From the IMG/VR virus record IMGVR_UViG_3300025872_000148, positions 1 through 36,624 of that record: a stretch of 36,624 bases of DNA; one strand, given 5' to 3'. Source of the DNA: a virus. Below the pieces are notes generated by a model. That model was not told the origin of the DNA and searched no databases. It saw nothing but the letters and a program-made list of their open reading frames with translations. Below are positions 30,120-36,624 of the stretch, piece after piece (position 1 is the stretch's first letter; every line of letters starts with the position of its first letter). The position numbers were made by a program, and so were the translations under genes.

Positions 30120-31049
30120 ATGTCCAAATTTGGCGATGAAGAATTTAAGTTCCCCGATGAAATCGAGGATACGAAAGACGACGACAAACTCGAAATTGAA
30201 ATCGAGGACGATACCCCGGAGGAAGACCGCAATAAAAAGCCGCTTCCCAAGGAGGTAGCAGAGGAGCTATATAACGATGAGCTGGAGGACTATTCCAGCA
30301 AAGTCAAAAAGAAGCTCCTGCAGCTCAAGAAGCTGGCTCATGACGAGCGCCGGGAAAAGGAATCTGTCATGCGTGAGCAGGCAGAAGCTGTTGCTCTGGC
30401 CAAACGGTTGATTGAGGAAAACAACAAACTCAAATCGACGATTAACAGCAGCCAAAAGAACGTCATTGAAACCGCTAAAAAGGCGGTGGAGATGGAAATG
30501 CAGCAGGCGGAGCGGGAATACCGTGAGGCCTATGAATCTGGCGATTCTGAGAAAGTGCTGGAGGCCCAGAAGAAACTTAATCAAATGTCGATTAAGATCG
30601 ACAAAGTTTCCAATTTCAAACCGGCCCCTTTACAAGAGGAAAAGTTTGAAGTACAACCGGCGCAACAAGTCCAGCGGATTAAAACTGATCCAAGCGCAGA
30701 AGCATGGAAAAAGGAAAATCCCTGGTTTGGCGAAGATAAGTTGATGACCGGCATGGCCCTGGCCCTTCACGAACAGTTGAAGGAAGAAGGGGTTGTGGTA
30801 TCTTCGCAAGAATATTACCGGCGCATTGATAATACGATGCGCAAACGTTTTCCAGAAAGGTTTGAGGACCAAACGGAAGACGACGAAAAGCCTGCAAAGG
30901 CTACAAAAGCAAGCACGGTGGTTGCGCCGGCTACACGAACGACACAGTCAAAACGTGTTCGACTGACCGAAAGTCAGAGGACTCTGGCCAAAAAGCTGGG
31001 GTTGACCGATGAACAATATGCTGTGGCAAAACTGAAATTGGAGGCCTAA
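30120..31049 (+). CDS. Scaffolding-like protein
   Basis: The product is 309 residues from ATG 30120 (AAGGAGG at 30108-30114). It has an acidic N-terminus (GDEEFKFPDEIEDTKDDD), a long coiled-coil middle (60-165), then KENPWFGEDKLMTGMALALH and a basic C-terminal helix (LTESQRTLAKKLGLTDEQYA). This composition and the place between portal and capsid are typical of phage scaffolds, which shape the procapsid and leave. The WFG...MTGMALALHEQL motif is shared by scaffold-like proteins of related podoviruses. No protease is seen. Confidence 0.8.
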   Translation: MSKFGDEEFKFPDEIEDTKDDDKLEIEIEDDTPEEDRNKKPLPKEVAEELYNDELEDYSSKVKKKLLQLKKLAHDERREKESVMREQAEAVALAKRLIEENNKLKSTINSSQKNVIETAKKAVEMEMQQAEREYREAYESGDSEKVLEAQKKLNQMSIKIDKVSNFKPAPLQEEKFEVQPAQQVQRIKTDPSAEAWKKENPWFGEDKLMTGMALALHEQLKEEGVVVSSQEYYRRIDNTMRKRFPERFEDQTEDDEKPAKATKASTVVAPATRTTQSKRVRLTESQRTLAKKLGLTDEQYAVAKLKLEA

Positions 31050-31051
31050 AA

Positions 31052-31501
31052 ATGGCACAAACTCGTACAACGCGTGAGCTGGAAAGTCGTGAAACTCAAG
31101 AGCGTCCCAAGCAGTGGGCGCGAGCTGAGCTTCTGCCTGAGCCTGAAAAGCTGCCAGGTTATGCGTACCGATGGATTCGTGTTTCGATTCTCGACAAAGC
31201 TGACCCCCGCAATATCACTGGCATGCGCCGTGAAGGGTGGGAGCCGGTGGCAATCGAAGAGCAACCGGACATGCAACTGCTAGTTGATCCCGAAAGTCGC
31301 TTCAAGCACAACATCGAGATCGGCGGGCTGCTGCTCTGCAAGGCGCCAACTGAGTTTATGAAGGGTCGGATCGAGCACTTCGAGAAGATGACCAAAGCTC
31401 AAGCGGACGCGGTGGACAACAGTCTCATGCGCCAGAGTGACCCGAGGATGCCGCTGTTCAATGAACGCAAGTCTTCGACGAGCTTTGGCAAAGGTGCTTA
31501 A
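31052..31501 (+). CDS. Head-module protein of unknown function
   Basis: The product is 149 residues. YAYRWIRVSILDKADPRNIT, REGWEPVAIEEQPD and GGLLLCKAPTEFMKGR recur in phages at the same position, just ahead of the capsid genes. The protein is mixed alpha/beta and basic at its start. It may be an internal head or scaffold partner. GGAGG lies 9 bases before the ATG. Confidence 0.8.
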   Translation: MAQTRTTRELESRETQERPKQWARAELLPEPEKLPGYAYRWIRVSILDKADPRNITGMRREGWEPVAIEEQPDMQLLVDPESRFKHNIEIGGLLLCKAPTEFMKGRIEHFEKMTKAQADAVDNSLMRQSDPRMPLFNERKSSTSFGKGA

Positions 31502-31521
31502 ACATTTTTAGGAGCATGTAA

Positions 31522-32373
31522 ATGCCTTATCCGCAGATCCCGGCCCCTTACGGGCTAAAGCCGATCAATTTGATCGGTGGTCAGGTCTTTGCTGGTTCTA
31601 CCCGCAGCCTGCCCATTCAGTACGGTTACGCCACAAACATCTTTTATGGTGACTTCGTGGTTCTGTCGCGTGGTTTCATTACCCGCGCAGCTGTGACCAC
31701 CGGTACCGGTAGCAACCAAGTTACTGGTGTTTTCTTGGGAGTGACCTATACCAACCCCCTGACCAAGCAGAAGCAATTCTCGCAATACTGGCCCGCTTCC
31801 ACGCTGGCTGGCGATGCGCAGGCTGTGGTTTGTGACGATCCTGACACCGTGTTCAAAGCGGTTGTTTGCTCGGCCACGACCGTTGTTGCTTCGGGCGCCC
31901 TGGCTCTGGTTGGTACCAACCTGTCGATGGTCAACAACGCCGCTGTGGCGTCCAGTCTGAGCACCGGCAACTCGGCTAACGCTGTTTTGGCTCCCACCGC
32001 CACCCCCGTCACTTCGATCCTCCCGGTTCGTTGCGTTGGTGTTGTTGGTGATACCGCCATCACTACGTCGGCTACTGGCAGTTCGTCTACCACCACCATT
32101 ACCCTGACTGGCACGGGTCTTCCCTCCGCCATTCCGATTGGTACTGATGTGGCGTACCTTGCTTCCAACGGTCAGTTGATCGAAACCGGTTCGTTTGTTA
32201 CTGCTGCTGCTTCTGCTGGCGCCACCTCGGTGACCATCAACGCCCAGCCGAACGTGCTTGGTTCCGGCACTGACATCCCGGCAGCTTCCACCATTGTGTT
32301 CACCCAGTACCCAGAAATTCTGGTGAAGATGAACCTGTTGGTGCATGGCTACTACAGCTCCACCACCGCCTAA
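31522..32373 (+). CDS. Probable head decoration/structural protein
   Basis: The product is 283 residues, beginning MPYPQIPAPYGLKPINLIGG. It is rich in Thr, Ser, Val and Ala with many short strands (ATTVVASGALALVG, SSTTTITLTGTG), a composition seen in beta-sandwich decoration or minor capsid proteins. The N-terminal PAPYGLKPINLIGGQ is a known motif of such proteins in podovirus-like phages. It directly precedes the major capsid gene, each with a strong AGGAG ribosome site. Confidence 0.75.
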   Translation: MPYPQIPAPYGLKPINLIGGQVFAGSTRSLPIQYGYATNIFYGDFVVLSRGFITRAAVTTGTGSNQVTGVFLGVTYTNPLTKQKQFSQYWPASTLAGDAQAVVCDDPDTVFKAVVCSATTVVASGALALVGTNLSMVNNAAVASSLSTGNSANAVLAPTATPVTSILPVRCVGVVGDTAITTSATGSSSTTTITLTGTGLPSAIPIGTDVAYLASNGQLIETGSFVTAAASAGATSVTINAQPNVLGSGTDIPAASTIVFTQYPEILVKMNLLVHGYYSSTTA

Positions 32374-32386
32374 GGAGTAATTCACC

Positions 32387-33298
32387 ATGGCTATTTCTCG
32401 TGCCCAACTACTGAAAGAACTCCTTCCCGGTCTGAACGCGCTGTTTGGTCTGGAGTATCAACGCTACGGCGAAGAGCACAAGGAGATCTACGAAACCGAA
32501 ACCTCCGAGCGTTCCTTCGAAGAAGAAACGAAGCTCTCTGGTTTCTCTGCCGCGCCGGTCAAGGCTGAAGGTTCTGCCATCAGCTACGACAACGCGCAGG
32601 AAGCGTGGACTGCTCGCTACAACCACGAAACCATCGCCCTGGGTTTCTCGCTGACCGAAGAGGCCATCGAAGACAACCTGTACGACAGCCTGTCTGCTCG
32701 TTACACCAAGGGTCTGGCTCGTGCCATGGCGTACACCAAGCAGGTCAAAGCTGCTGCTGTTTTGAACAACGGTTTCTCCGCCCAGTTCACTGGCGGCGAC
32801 GGCGTTGCTCTGTTCAGCACCGCTCACCCGCTGGTCAACGGCGGCACCAACAGCAACACCCCGTCTACCCAGGCTGACCTGAACGAAACGTCGTTGGAAA
32901 ACGCCGTGATTCAGATTGCTGCTTGGACGGACGAGCGTGGCCTGCTGATCGCTGCCAAGCCCCGCAAGCTGATTGTTCCCCCGGCGTTGCAGTTCGTTGC
33001 TACCCGCCTGCTCCAAACCGAGCTGCGCGTTGGCACCAACAACAACGACATCAACGCCATCAAGAACAATGGCTCGATCCCGGAAGGCTACACCCAGAAC
33101 CACTTCCTGACCGATACGAACGCCTGGTTCCTGACCACTGACGTTCCTAACGGCATGAAGCACTTTGTGCGTATGCCCCTGCAAAACAGCATGGACGGTG
33201 ACTTTGACACCGGTAACGTGCGCTACAAGGCCCGCGAGCGTTATTCGTTCGGCTGGTCTGACCCGCTGGGTATCTTTGGTTCGTCAGGCTCGTTCTGA
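32387..33298 (+). CDS. Major capsid protein (HK97-fold, Mu gpT-like)
   Basis: The product is 303 residues. The ordered blocks LLPGLNALFGLEYQRYGEEH, ETIALGFSLTEEAIEDNLYD, ALFSTAHPLVNGGTNSN and PRKLIVPPALQFVATRLLQT match the Mu gpT-like branch of HK97-fold capsid proteins. There is no obvious N-terminal delta domain, fitting the separate scaffold gene. The ribosome site TAAGGAG and the terminator behind it mark a highly expressed gene. Codon use is strongly biased to C-ending codons compared with its neighbours. Confidence 0.92.
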   Translation: MAISRAQLLKELLPGLNALFGLEYQRYGEEHKEIYETETSERSFEEETKLSGFSAAPVKAEGSAISYDNAQEAWTARYNHETIALGFSLTEEAIEDNLYDSLSARYTKGLARAMAYTKQVKAAAVLNNGFSAQFTGGDGVALFSTAHPLVNGGTNSNTPSTQADLNETSLENAVIQIAAWTDERGLLIAAKPRKLIVPPALQFVATRLLQTELRVGTNNNDINAIKNNGSIPEGYTQNHFLTDTNAWFLTTDVPNGMKHFVRMPLQNSMDGDFDTGNVRYKARERYSFGWSDPLGIFGSSGSF

Positions 33299-33310
33299 TA
33301 ATCAAAAGGG

Positions 33311-33338
33311 AAGAGGGGGCGCAAGCCCCCTTTTCTTT
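33311..33338 (+). terminator. Terminator after major capsid gene
   Basis: GGGGGC (33315-33320), GCAA loop and GCCCCC (33325-33330) then TTTTCTTT. Likely separates the abundant capsid transcript from the genes downstream. The remaining gap to 33443 shows no clear promoter. Confidence 0.88.
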
Positions 33339-33443
33339 ATCTGCATTTGATGTATATTTGAGTATCTGGGTGATCACTTCTATCGACTGCCCCAGCAGAC
33401 GATGCAACGACGGTAGAAGCACTTTTGCATAAGGACATTTATC

Positions 33444-34121
33444 ATGGGACGTTCGACTTTTGAAGGGCCAGTTCTGGTCGGTGACATTCGGTTTGGCAAC
33501 CTGCGCAACGTGGGTTACACCGTCATGTGCCAGACCATTTCGATGGTGCTCACCAACACTACGCCTAACACTGCGGGCTATGGTGGTTCCTCTGGTGTTT
33601 TTGTTGACTCCAACAACATCCCCAACTCGCCTGCCGTGGTTTACACGCCTGGCACATCGACCTACGCCGCTCAGTCAATTACCGCTGATACCACTTCGCT
33701 GATTTATCGCGGCGCTGTTTTTTATGTGCCCGTTGGCTCGGAGCTGCAAGATGTCCTGATTGACATGCAGGTTGTGCCGACCACCGCAGCTGGTAGCGTT
33801 ACGGGTGTGACGGCCTATGTTTCCAACGAGTTTGAAACGTCTACGGCAAATTATTTTTCAACTGGTTCGTTGACCGCTGTTGGCCGCGCTGCGCTGTCTA
33901 CGTTTACTGCAGCACAAATGGGCAATCAGCAGGCAACGTCTGCTGACATTATTCAGCCGGCTAACCAGCCGAACGTGTCCCAAGTGGTTGTGACGCTGGC
34001 AATTGCTGGCTCCAGCATGACCACCCTGAGCGCTGGCACTTTCAACATTGCCCTGCGCTACAGCATCCCCGATACCAACATTGGCAATACGACTACGTAT
34101 CCGTACGGTAACTTTGATTAA
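33444..34121 (+). CDS. Probable minor structural protein
   Basis: The product is 225 residues, beginning MGRSTFEGPVLVGDIRFGNL. Thr/Ser/Ala-rich with regular short strands (NIALRYSIPDTN, VVVTLAIAGSS), typical of an all-beta virion component. It is placed between capsid and small basic genes with its own terminator, AAGGA before the ATG. It may be a decoration or head fibre protein; the exact role is not visible. Confidence 0.7.
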   Translation: MGRSTFEGPVLVGDIRFGNLRNVGYTVMCQTISMVLTNTTPNTAGYGGSSGVFVDSNNIPNSPAVVYTPGTSTYAAQSITADTTSLIYRGAVFYVPVGSELQDVLIDMQVVPTTAAGSVTGVTAYVSNEFETSTANYFSTGSLTAVGRAALSTFTAAQMGNQQATSADIIQPANQPNVSQVVVTLAIAGSSMTTLSAGTFNIALRYSIPDTNIGNTTTYPYGNFD

Positions 34122-34126
34122 GTAAC

Positions 34127-34148
34127 GGGGGCTTCGGCCCCCTTCTTT
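34127..34148 (+). terminator. UUCG-loop terminator
   Basis: GGGGGC, TTCG tetraloop, GCCCCC (34127-34142), then TTCTTT. It lies 5 bases after the minor structural gene's stop. Confidence 0.88.
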
Positions 34149-34162
34149 GATAGGAGCCTATT

Positions 34163-34453
34163 ATGGGTATGCAAACAGACGTTAAAGCAAAGCACTTAAA
34201 CGCCTCGGGGGTGGTTTTTGCCGATAGAGCACGCATCAAGGGGTTTTCTATTTGCGCAACGGCCAGCGTGAATGGCACGCTTGTGCTAAGAGATGGCGGA
34301 GCAAGTGGGGCAACAGCAATTGAAATTGATATTCCATCCAACTCCAACCCAAACTCCTTCTATGTGTCAGTTCCTGGTGAAGGTGTGCTTTGCACTACAA
34401 ACATCTATGCATCGCTGACGAACATTGCTAGTGTCACGGTGTTTTATGGCTAA
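34163..34453 (+). CDS. Small beta-rich structural protein, 96 residues
   Basis: MGMQTDVKAKHLNASGVVFA, RIKGFSICATASVNGTLVLR and VPGEGVLCTTNIYASLTNIA form an all-beta pattern like small virion accessory proteins. AGGAG lies 8-9 bases before the ATG. It overlaps the next gene by 8 bases. Similar short proteins are found in this region of other environmental podoviruses. Confidence 0.7.
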   Translation: MGMQTDVKAKHLNASGVVFADRARIKGFSICATASVNGTLVLRDGGASGATAIEIDIPSNSNPNSFYVSVPGEGVLCTTNIYASLTNIASVTVFYG

Positions 34454-34691
34454 GTCACCAGCATGGCAAAGGAAAGAGGGCAAGTCGGAAAAGGGTGGCT
34501 TGAACGCCAAGGGTCGCGCCTCTGCGAAGGCCCAAGGCATGAACTTGAAACCGCCCCAGCCCGAAGGCGGCAAACGCCGCGACTCTTTTTGCGCCAGGAT
34601 GACTGGCATGAAGAAAAAGCTAACGTCGGAAAAGACCGCGAACGACCCCAATAGCCGGATCAATAAAAGCCTGCGAGCTTGGAAGTGCTGA
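34446..34691 (+). CDS. DUF6321-like small basic protein
   Basis: The product is 81 residues. It contains the highly conserved sequence KSPAWQRKEGKSEKGGLNAK, then PQPEGGKRRDSFCARMTGMK and TANDPNSRINKSLRAWKC, which I recognise as the DUF6321 family present in many marine and freshwater phages. It is strongly basic and probably binds DNA or is packed in the virion; the role is unknown. Start overlaps the previous stop. Confidence 0.85.
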   Translation: MAKSPAWQRKEGKSEKGGLNAKGRASAKAQGMNLKPPQPEGGKRRDSFCARMTGMKKKLTSEKTANDPNSRINKSLRAWKC

Positions 34692-34692
34692 C

Positions 34693-34881
34693 ATGGCAGA
34701 CATTGAACTGACTGACCGCGAACGCCTGATTGCCAAGGAAGCGGCCAAGCTCGCCCTTGAAGAACTCTCCGGGGAGTTCTACAAAAAGGTGGGCAAGACC
34801 ATCGTAGAGAAGATCCTGATCTGGATCGGCATGCTGGTGGTTGGCTATGTGTTTGGTAAAGGCTGGATCATCAAGACCTGA
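34693..34881 (+). CDS. Small membrane-anchored protein, 62 residues
   Basis: A charged helical N-terminus (ELTDRERLIAKEAAKLALEE) is followed by a C-terminal hydrophobic helix (ILIWIGMLVVGYVFGKGWII). The arrangement is tail-anchored. It could be a holin-like or virion membrane protein, but nothing else supports lysis. It begins one base after the previous stop. Confidence 0.7.
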   Translation: MADIELTDRERLIAKEAAKLALEELSGEFYKKVGKTIVEKILIWIGMLVVGYVFGKGWIIKT

Positions 34882-34882
34882 T

Positions 34883-35302
34883 ATGCCAAGTACATCCAAA
34901 AAACAGCACAACTTTATGGCCGCGGTGGCTAACAACCCCGAGTTTGCGAAGAAGGCCGGGGTTCCCACCAGCGTGGGCAAAGACTTTATCAACGCGGACA
35001 AGGGCCGCACATTTGCAAAAGGTGGCGATATGAAAGAGTCCAAAGCAATGATGAAAAAGGAGGTCAGCTTTATGAAAAAAGCTGGTGCTCCTAAGTCCAT
35101 GATCAAACATGAAATGGCAGAAGCCAAGGGTTACAAAAAAGGCGGCGTTGCCACCTCGCTCAAGGCTCATGCAGCTATGCCTGCATCCAAGGCTCATGCC
35201 GGGATGAAGGGTGGCGGTTACGTTAAAGCTGCAGATGGTGTTGCTTCCAAGGGCAAAACCAAAGGCACTATGGTCAAAATGATGCGCGGCGGAATGTGCT
35301 AA
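34883..35302 (+). CDS. Basic virion-associated protein with ADG-GKT-G tail
   Basis: The product is 139 residues. MPSTSKKQHNFMAAVANNPE then FAKKAGVPTSVGKDF is a recurring N-terminus in phage proteins from this region. The rest is Lys/Met/Gly-rich and ends KAADGVASKGKTKGTMV, a motif shared with the next two genes. Likely a DNA-binding or packaged small protein; role unknown. Confidence 0.75.
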   Translation: MPSTSKKQHNFMAAVANNPEFAKKAGVPTSVGKDFINADKGRTFAKGGDMKESKAMMKKEVSFMKKAGAPKSMIKHEMAEAKGYKKGGVATSLKAHAAMPASKAHAGMKGGGYVKAADGVASKGKTKGTMVKMMRGGMC

Positions 35303-35311
35303 GGAACTATC

Positions 35312-35512
35312 ATGTACGGCGAATCTCAAGCAAAAAAGAAACCACGGGGTATCAAAGGCGGCATCTATACGGAGGATTCTGGCCTCCCGCCACCGCAGGA
35401 TATTGACGGCGGCTCTGCACCTCGCAAGCCCAAGCCTATGGCCAAGGGTGGTTATGTTCGCGCCGCTGACGGCTGTGCCCAGCGGGGAAAGACCCGCGGC
35501 AAAATGATGTAA
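35312..35512 (+). CDS. Small basic protein with ADG-GKT-G tail
   Basis: The product is 66 residues (MYGESQAKKKPRGIKGGIYT). It is nearly all Gly, Lys, Pro and Arg and ends VRAADGCAQRGKTRGKMM, the same tail as its neighbours. TAAGGAA precedes the ATG. Confidence 0.7.
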   Translation: MYGESQAKKKPRGIKGGIYTEDSGLPPPQDIDGGSAPRKPKPMAKGGYVRAADGCAQRGKTRGKMM

Positions 35513-35522
35513 GGAGCAGATC

Positions 35523-36113
35523 ATGGGACGTTTGAACAGACCTGCCAAACCTGGATACGACTATCGGTCACCCGGGCAAACCAATGCCAATGACTTGATG
35601 CCCAATTTGCGGGAAGATGTCATGGCATCGCAAGGCGCTGATATGCGGCGTATTGGCAGGGCGTTCTCGACAGACGAAACCCCTGCTCAAACAGAAGCAC
35701 GGCGCAATTCGCCTCGCGGAAATCTATCAACCCGAGATGCTGGTGGCCGATCAATGATTCGGACAGGGATTCGAGCTGGTGGTGCTGATGTTGCACTGGG
35801 GCTTGGCATGTTGGCTGGCGATAAACTTAACAAACGTTATGGCATCAGCGACAAAATGGTTGATGCTGCAAGCCGGAACTCCCCGCGTGAACGGGCCGTC
35901 GAGCGGATGCTGAAAGACGAAGACGACATCTCAATTGGGCGTAGAGTTGATGCGCAAATTGCATCTGAAAAAGCAGCCAAGAGGGATGAGCCTGAACCAG
36001 AATATCGTGGTGGTCCTTCGCCCTCGTACAAAAAGGGCGGCAAAGTAAACTCCGCATCCAAGCGTGCGGACGGTATTGCCTCGCGTGGCAAAACTCGTGG
36101 AAAGATGGTGTAA
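35523..36113 (+). CDS. Basic protein with ADG-GKT-G tail, 196 residues
   Basis: MGRLNRPAKPGYDYRSPGQT starts an Arg/Asp-rich, probably disordered protein with one Gly/Ala-rich stretch (AGGADVALGLGMLAGD) that could insert in a membrane. It ends KRADGIASRGKTRGKMV. AAGGAG precedes the ATG. The three adjacent tails point to a shared binding or packaging partner. Confidence 0.7.
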   Translation: MGRLNRPAKPGYDYRSPGQTNANDLMPNLREDVMASQGADMRRIGRAFSTDETPAQTEARRNSPRGNLSTRDAGGRSMIRTGIRAGGADVALGLGMLAGDKLNKRYGISDKMVDAASRNSPRERAVERMLKDEDDISIGRRVDAQIASEKAAKRDEPEPEYRGGPSPSYKKGGKVNSASKRADGIASRGKTRGKMV

Positions 36114-36115
36114 CC

Positions 36116-36364
36116 ATGATGGCCAGCCGTGGAATGGGGGCAATCATGCCCAGCAAAATGCCAAGCGGGAAACGCAAAGCTCGCCGGGACAACACCGATT
36201 TCACTCAATACGCCGAAGGCGGAGAGGTAGGTCTGTATGCCAACATCAATGCAAAGCGTAAAAGAATCGCTGCAGGGTCTGGTGAAAAAATGCGCAAGCC
36301 TGGCAGCAAAGGGGCGCCAACGGCTGATGCTTTTATTCAGTCGGCAAAAACCGCCAAAAAGTGA
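36116..36364 (+). CDS. Conserved small basic phage protein, 82 residues
   Basis: The C-terminal half GLYANINAKRKRIAAGSGEK, MRKPGSKGAPTADAF and SAKTAKK is a familiar, highly conserved phage module found beside tail and head genes. The start may be ATG 36116 or 36119. Its preceding gap of 2 bases suggests coupling. Function unknown; nucleic-acid binding is likely from the charge. Confidence 0.75.
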   Translation: MMASRGMGAIMPSKMPSGKRKARRDNTDFTQYAEGGEVGLYANINAKRKRIAAGSGEKMRKPGSKGAPTADAFIQSAKTAKK

Positions 36365-36383
36365 CGAAACCTAAGGAACCAAA

Positions 36384-36578
36384 ATGAACCTCGATACCGT
36401 ACTGATGTGCGCCCAAATGGCTGCTGCCCAGCAATTGGCTGGCTTGGGGCAAGTCAACCCCGCCATTCTTGATTTGATTGATGAGCTGACCATCCCGGTG
36501 GAACAAGTTCCAGTGGTGATTGCTGAGCCTGTGGAACAAGTTCCAGAAGAAGCTGCTGAGCAACCCAGCGAGGCCTAA
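36384..36578 (+). CDS. Small acidic protein carrying two palindrome copies
   Basis: The product is 64 residues (MNLDTVLMCAQMAAAQQLAG). The N-terminal half is helical, the C-terminal half an acidic Val/Pro/Glu run in which VEQVP occurs twice, encoded by two exact palindromes. The start is preceded by TAAGGAA. The peptide repeats may be a by-product of the DNA sites. Confidence 0.65.
   Translation: MNLDTVLMCAQMAAAQQLAGLGQVNPAILDLIDELTIPVEQVPVVIAEPVEQVPEEAAEQPSEA
36499..36512. repeat. TGGAAC-NN-GTTCCA palindrome, copy 5
   Basis: Perfect TGGAACAAGTTCCA, 33 bases (about three helical turns) from copy 6, so two dimers could sit on the same DNA face. Confidence 0.82.
36532..36545. repeat. TGGAAC-NN-GTTCCA palindrome, copy 6
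   Basis: Perfect copy just before the end of the window's last complete gene, 36 bases before the next start codon. The pair 5 and 6 is the densest cluster. Confidence 0.82.
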
Positions 36579-36580
36579 AG

Positions 36581-36624
36581 ATGACAACCTCCGGGACGAC
36601 CGCATTTGATCTGCAGTTCCAGGA
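36581..36624 (+). CDS. Start of next gene (3'-partial), probable head-tail connector
   Basis: Only MTTSGTTAFDLQFQ is present before the window ends. The start MTTSGT.AF is a known beginning of phage neck/adaptor proteins placed after the capsid module, but 14 residues are too few for a firm call. Confidence 0.4.
   Translation, partial: MTTSGTTAFDLQFQ

Noticed and set aside
31555-32388. A 277-codon frame opposite the structural gene before the capsid
   Set aside because: A shadow of Thr/Ala/Val codons; composition (Gly, Arg, Asn, His-rich) is not protein-like.
33339-33443. Promoter between capsid terminator and the next gene
   Set aside because: The best pair (TTGAGT with TATCGA) matches too poorly to call.
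36499-36545. VEQVP as a protein repeat
   Set aside because: The same 14-base DNA word occurs outside genes and in other frames, so the peptide repeat is probably secondary.

Overview
The window is a stretch of a double-stranded DNA tailed phage (Caudoviricetes), most likely with a podovirus-like head module. It carries a small and a large terminase subunit, an approximately 820-residue portal, a scaffold-like protein and an HK97/gpT-like capsid protein. It also carries a giant ejected-type polyvalent protein. The many tiny, overlapping accessory genes and their codon use suggest a freshwater betaproteobacterial (Burkholderiales) host, but that is inference. No integrase, lysis gene, RNA polymerase, tRNA or CRISPR array is visible. 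Both ends of the window cut through genes (the polyvalent protein on the left, a probable head-tail connector on the right), so this is part of a larger genome.

Layout: (1) 2-7411, rightward: the 3' part of a giant polyvalent gene with a Strawberry-notch/DarB-type SF2 helicase, a zincin-like HExxH motif and an LPD38-like C-terminus. (2) 11456-7395, leftward: a recombination module of an ERF annealing protein, a Cas4/AddB-like PD-(D/E)XK exonuclease, an HNH nuclease, a ribbon-helix-helix protein and small unknowns, mostly coupled by ATGA overlaps. (3) 11524-12000, rightward: a RuvC-like resolvase followed by a strong terminator. (4) 12087-12792: no convincing protein gene; a good promoter drives a compact multi-branched RNA with its own terminator-like end, followed by about 370 bases of further stem-loops. 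(5) 12793-20447, rightward: a ParB-like DNA-binding protein, an SF2 helicase with zinc ribbon, a run of about 17 very small coupled genes and a TOPRIM primase-like protein. (6) 23943-20427, leftward: thirteen small genes, three of whose junctions carry a related hairpin module. (7) 24148 to the end, rightward: TerS, a small conserved protein, a winged-helix protein, TerL, portal, GroES-like protein, scaffold, capsid and accessory structural or basic proteins.

How it fits together: the leftward and central blocks supply DNA recombination and replication (ERF annealase plus exonuclease plus RuvC; helicase plus TOPRIM), and the right block builds and fills heads. Three observations are the most promising for new biology. 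The 14-bp palindrome TGGAAC-NN-GTTCCA is present six times without mismatch: in the leader of the ParB-like gene, midway between the divergent promoters at 24.0 kb, after terS, inside the GroES-like gene and twice in the last full gene. The second is the structured RNA region at 12.2-12.7 kb. The third is the family of intergenic hairpins with a fixed ACGGAGAWCAWC start-codon leader in the leftward small-gene operon.
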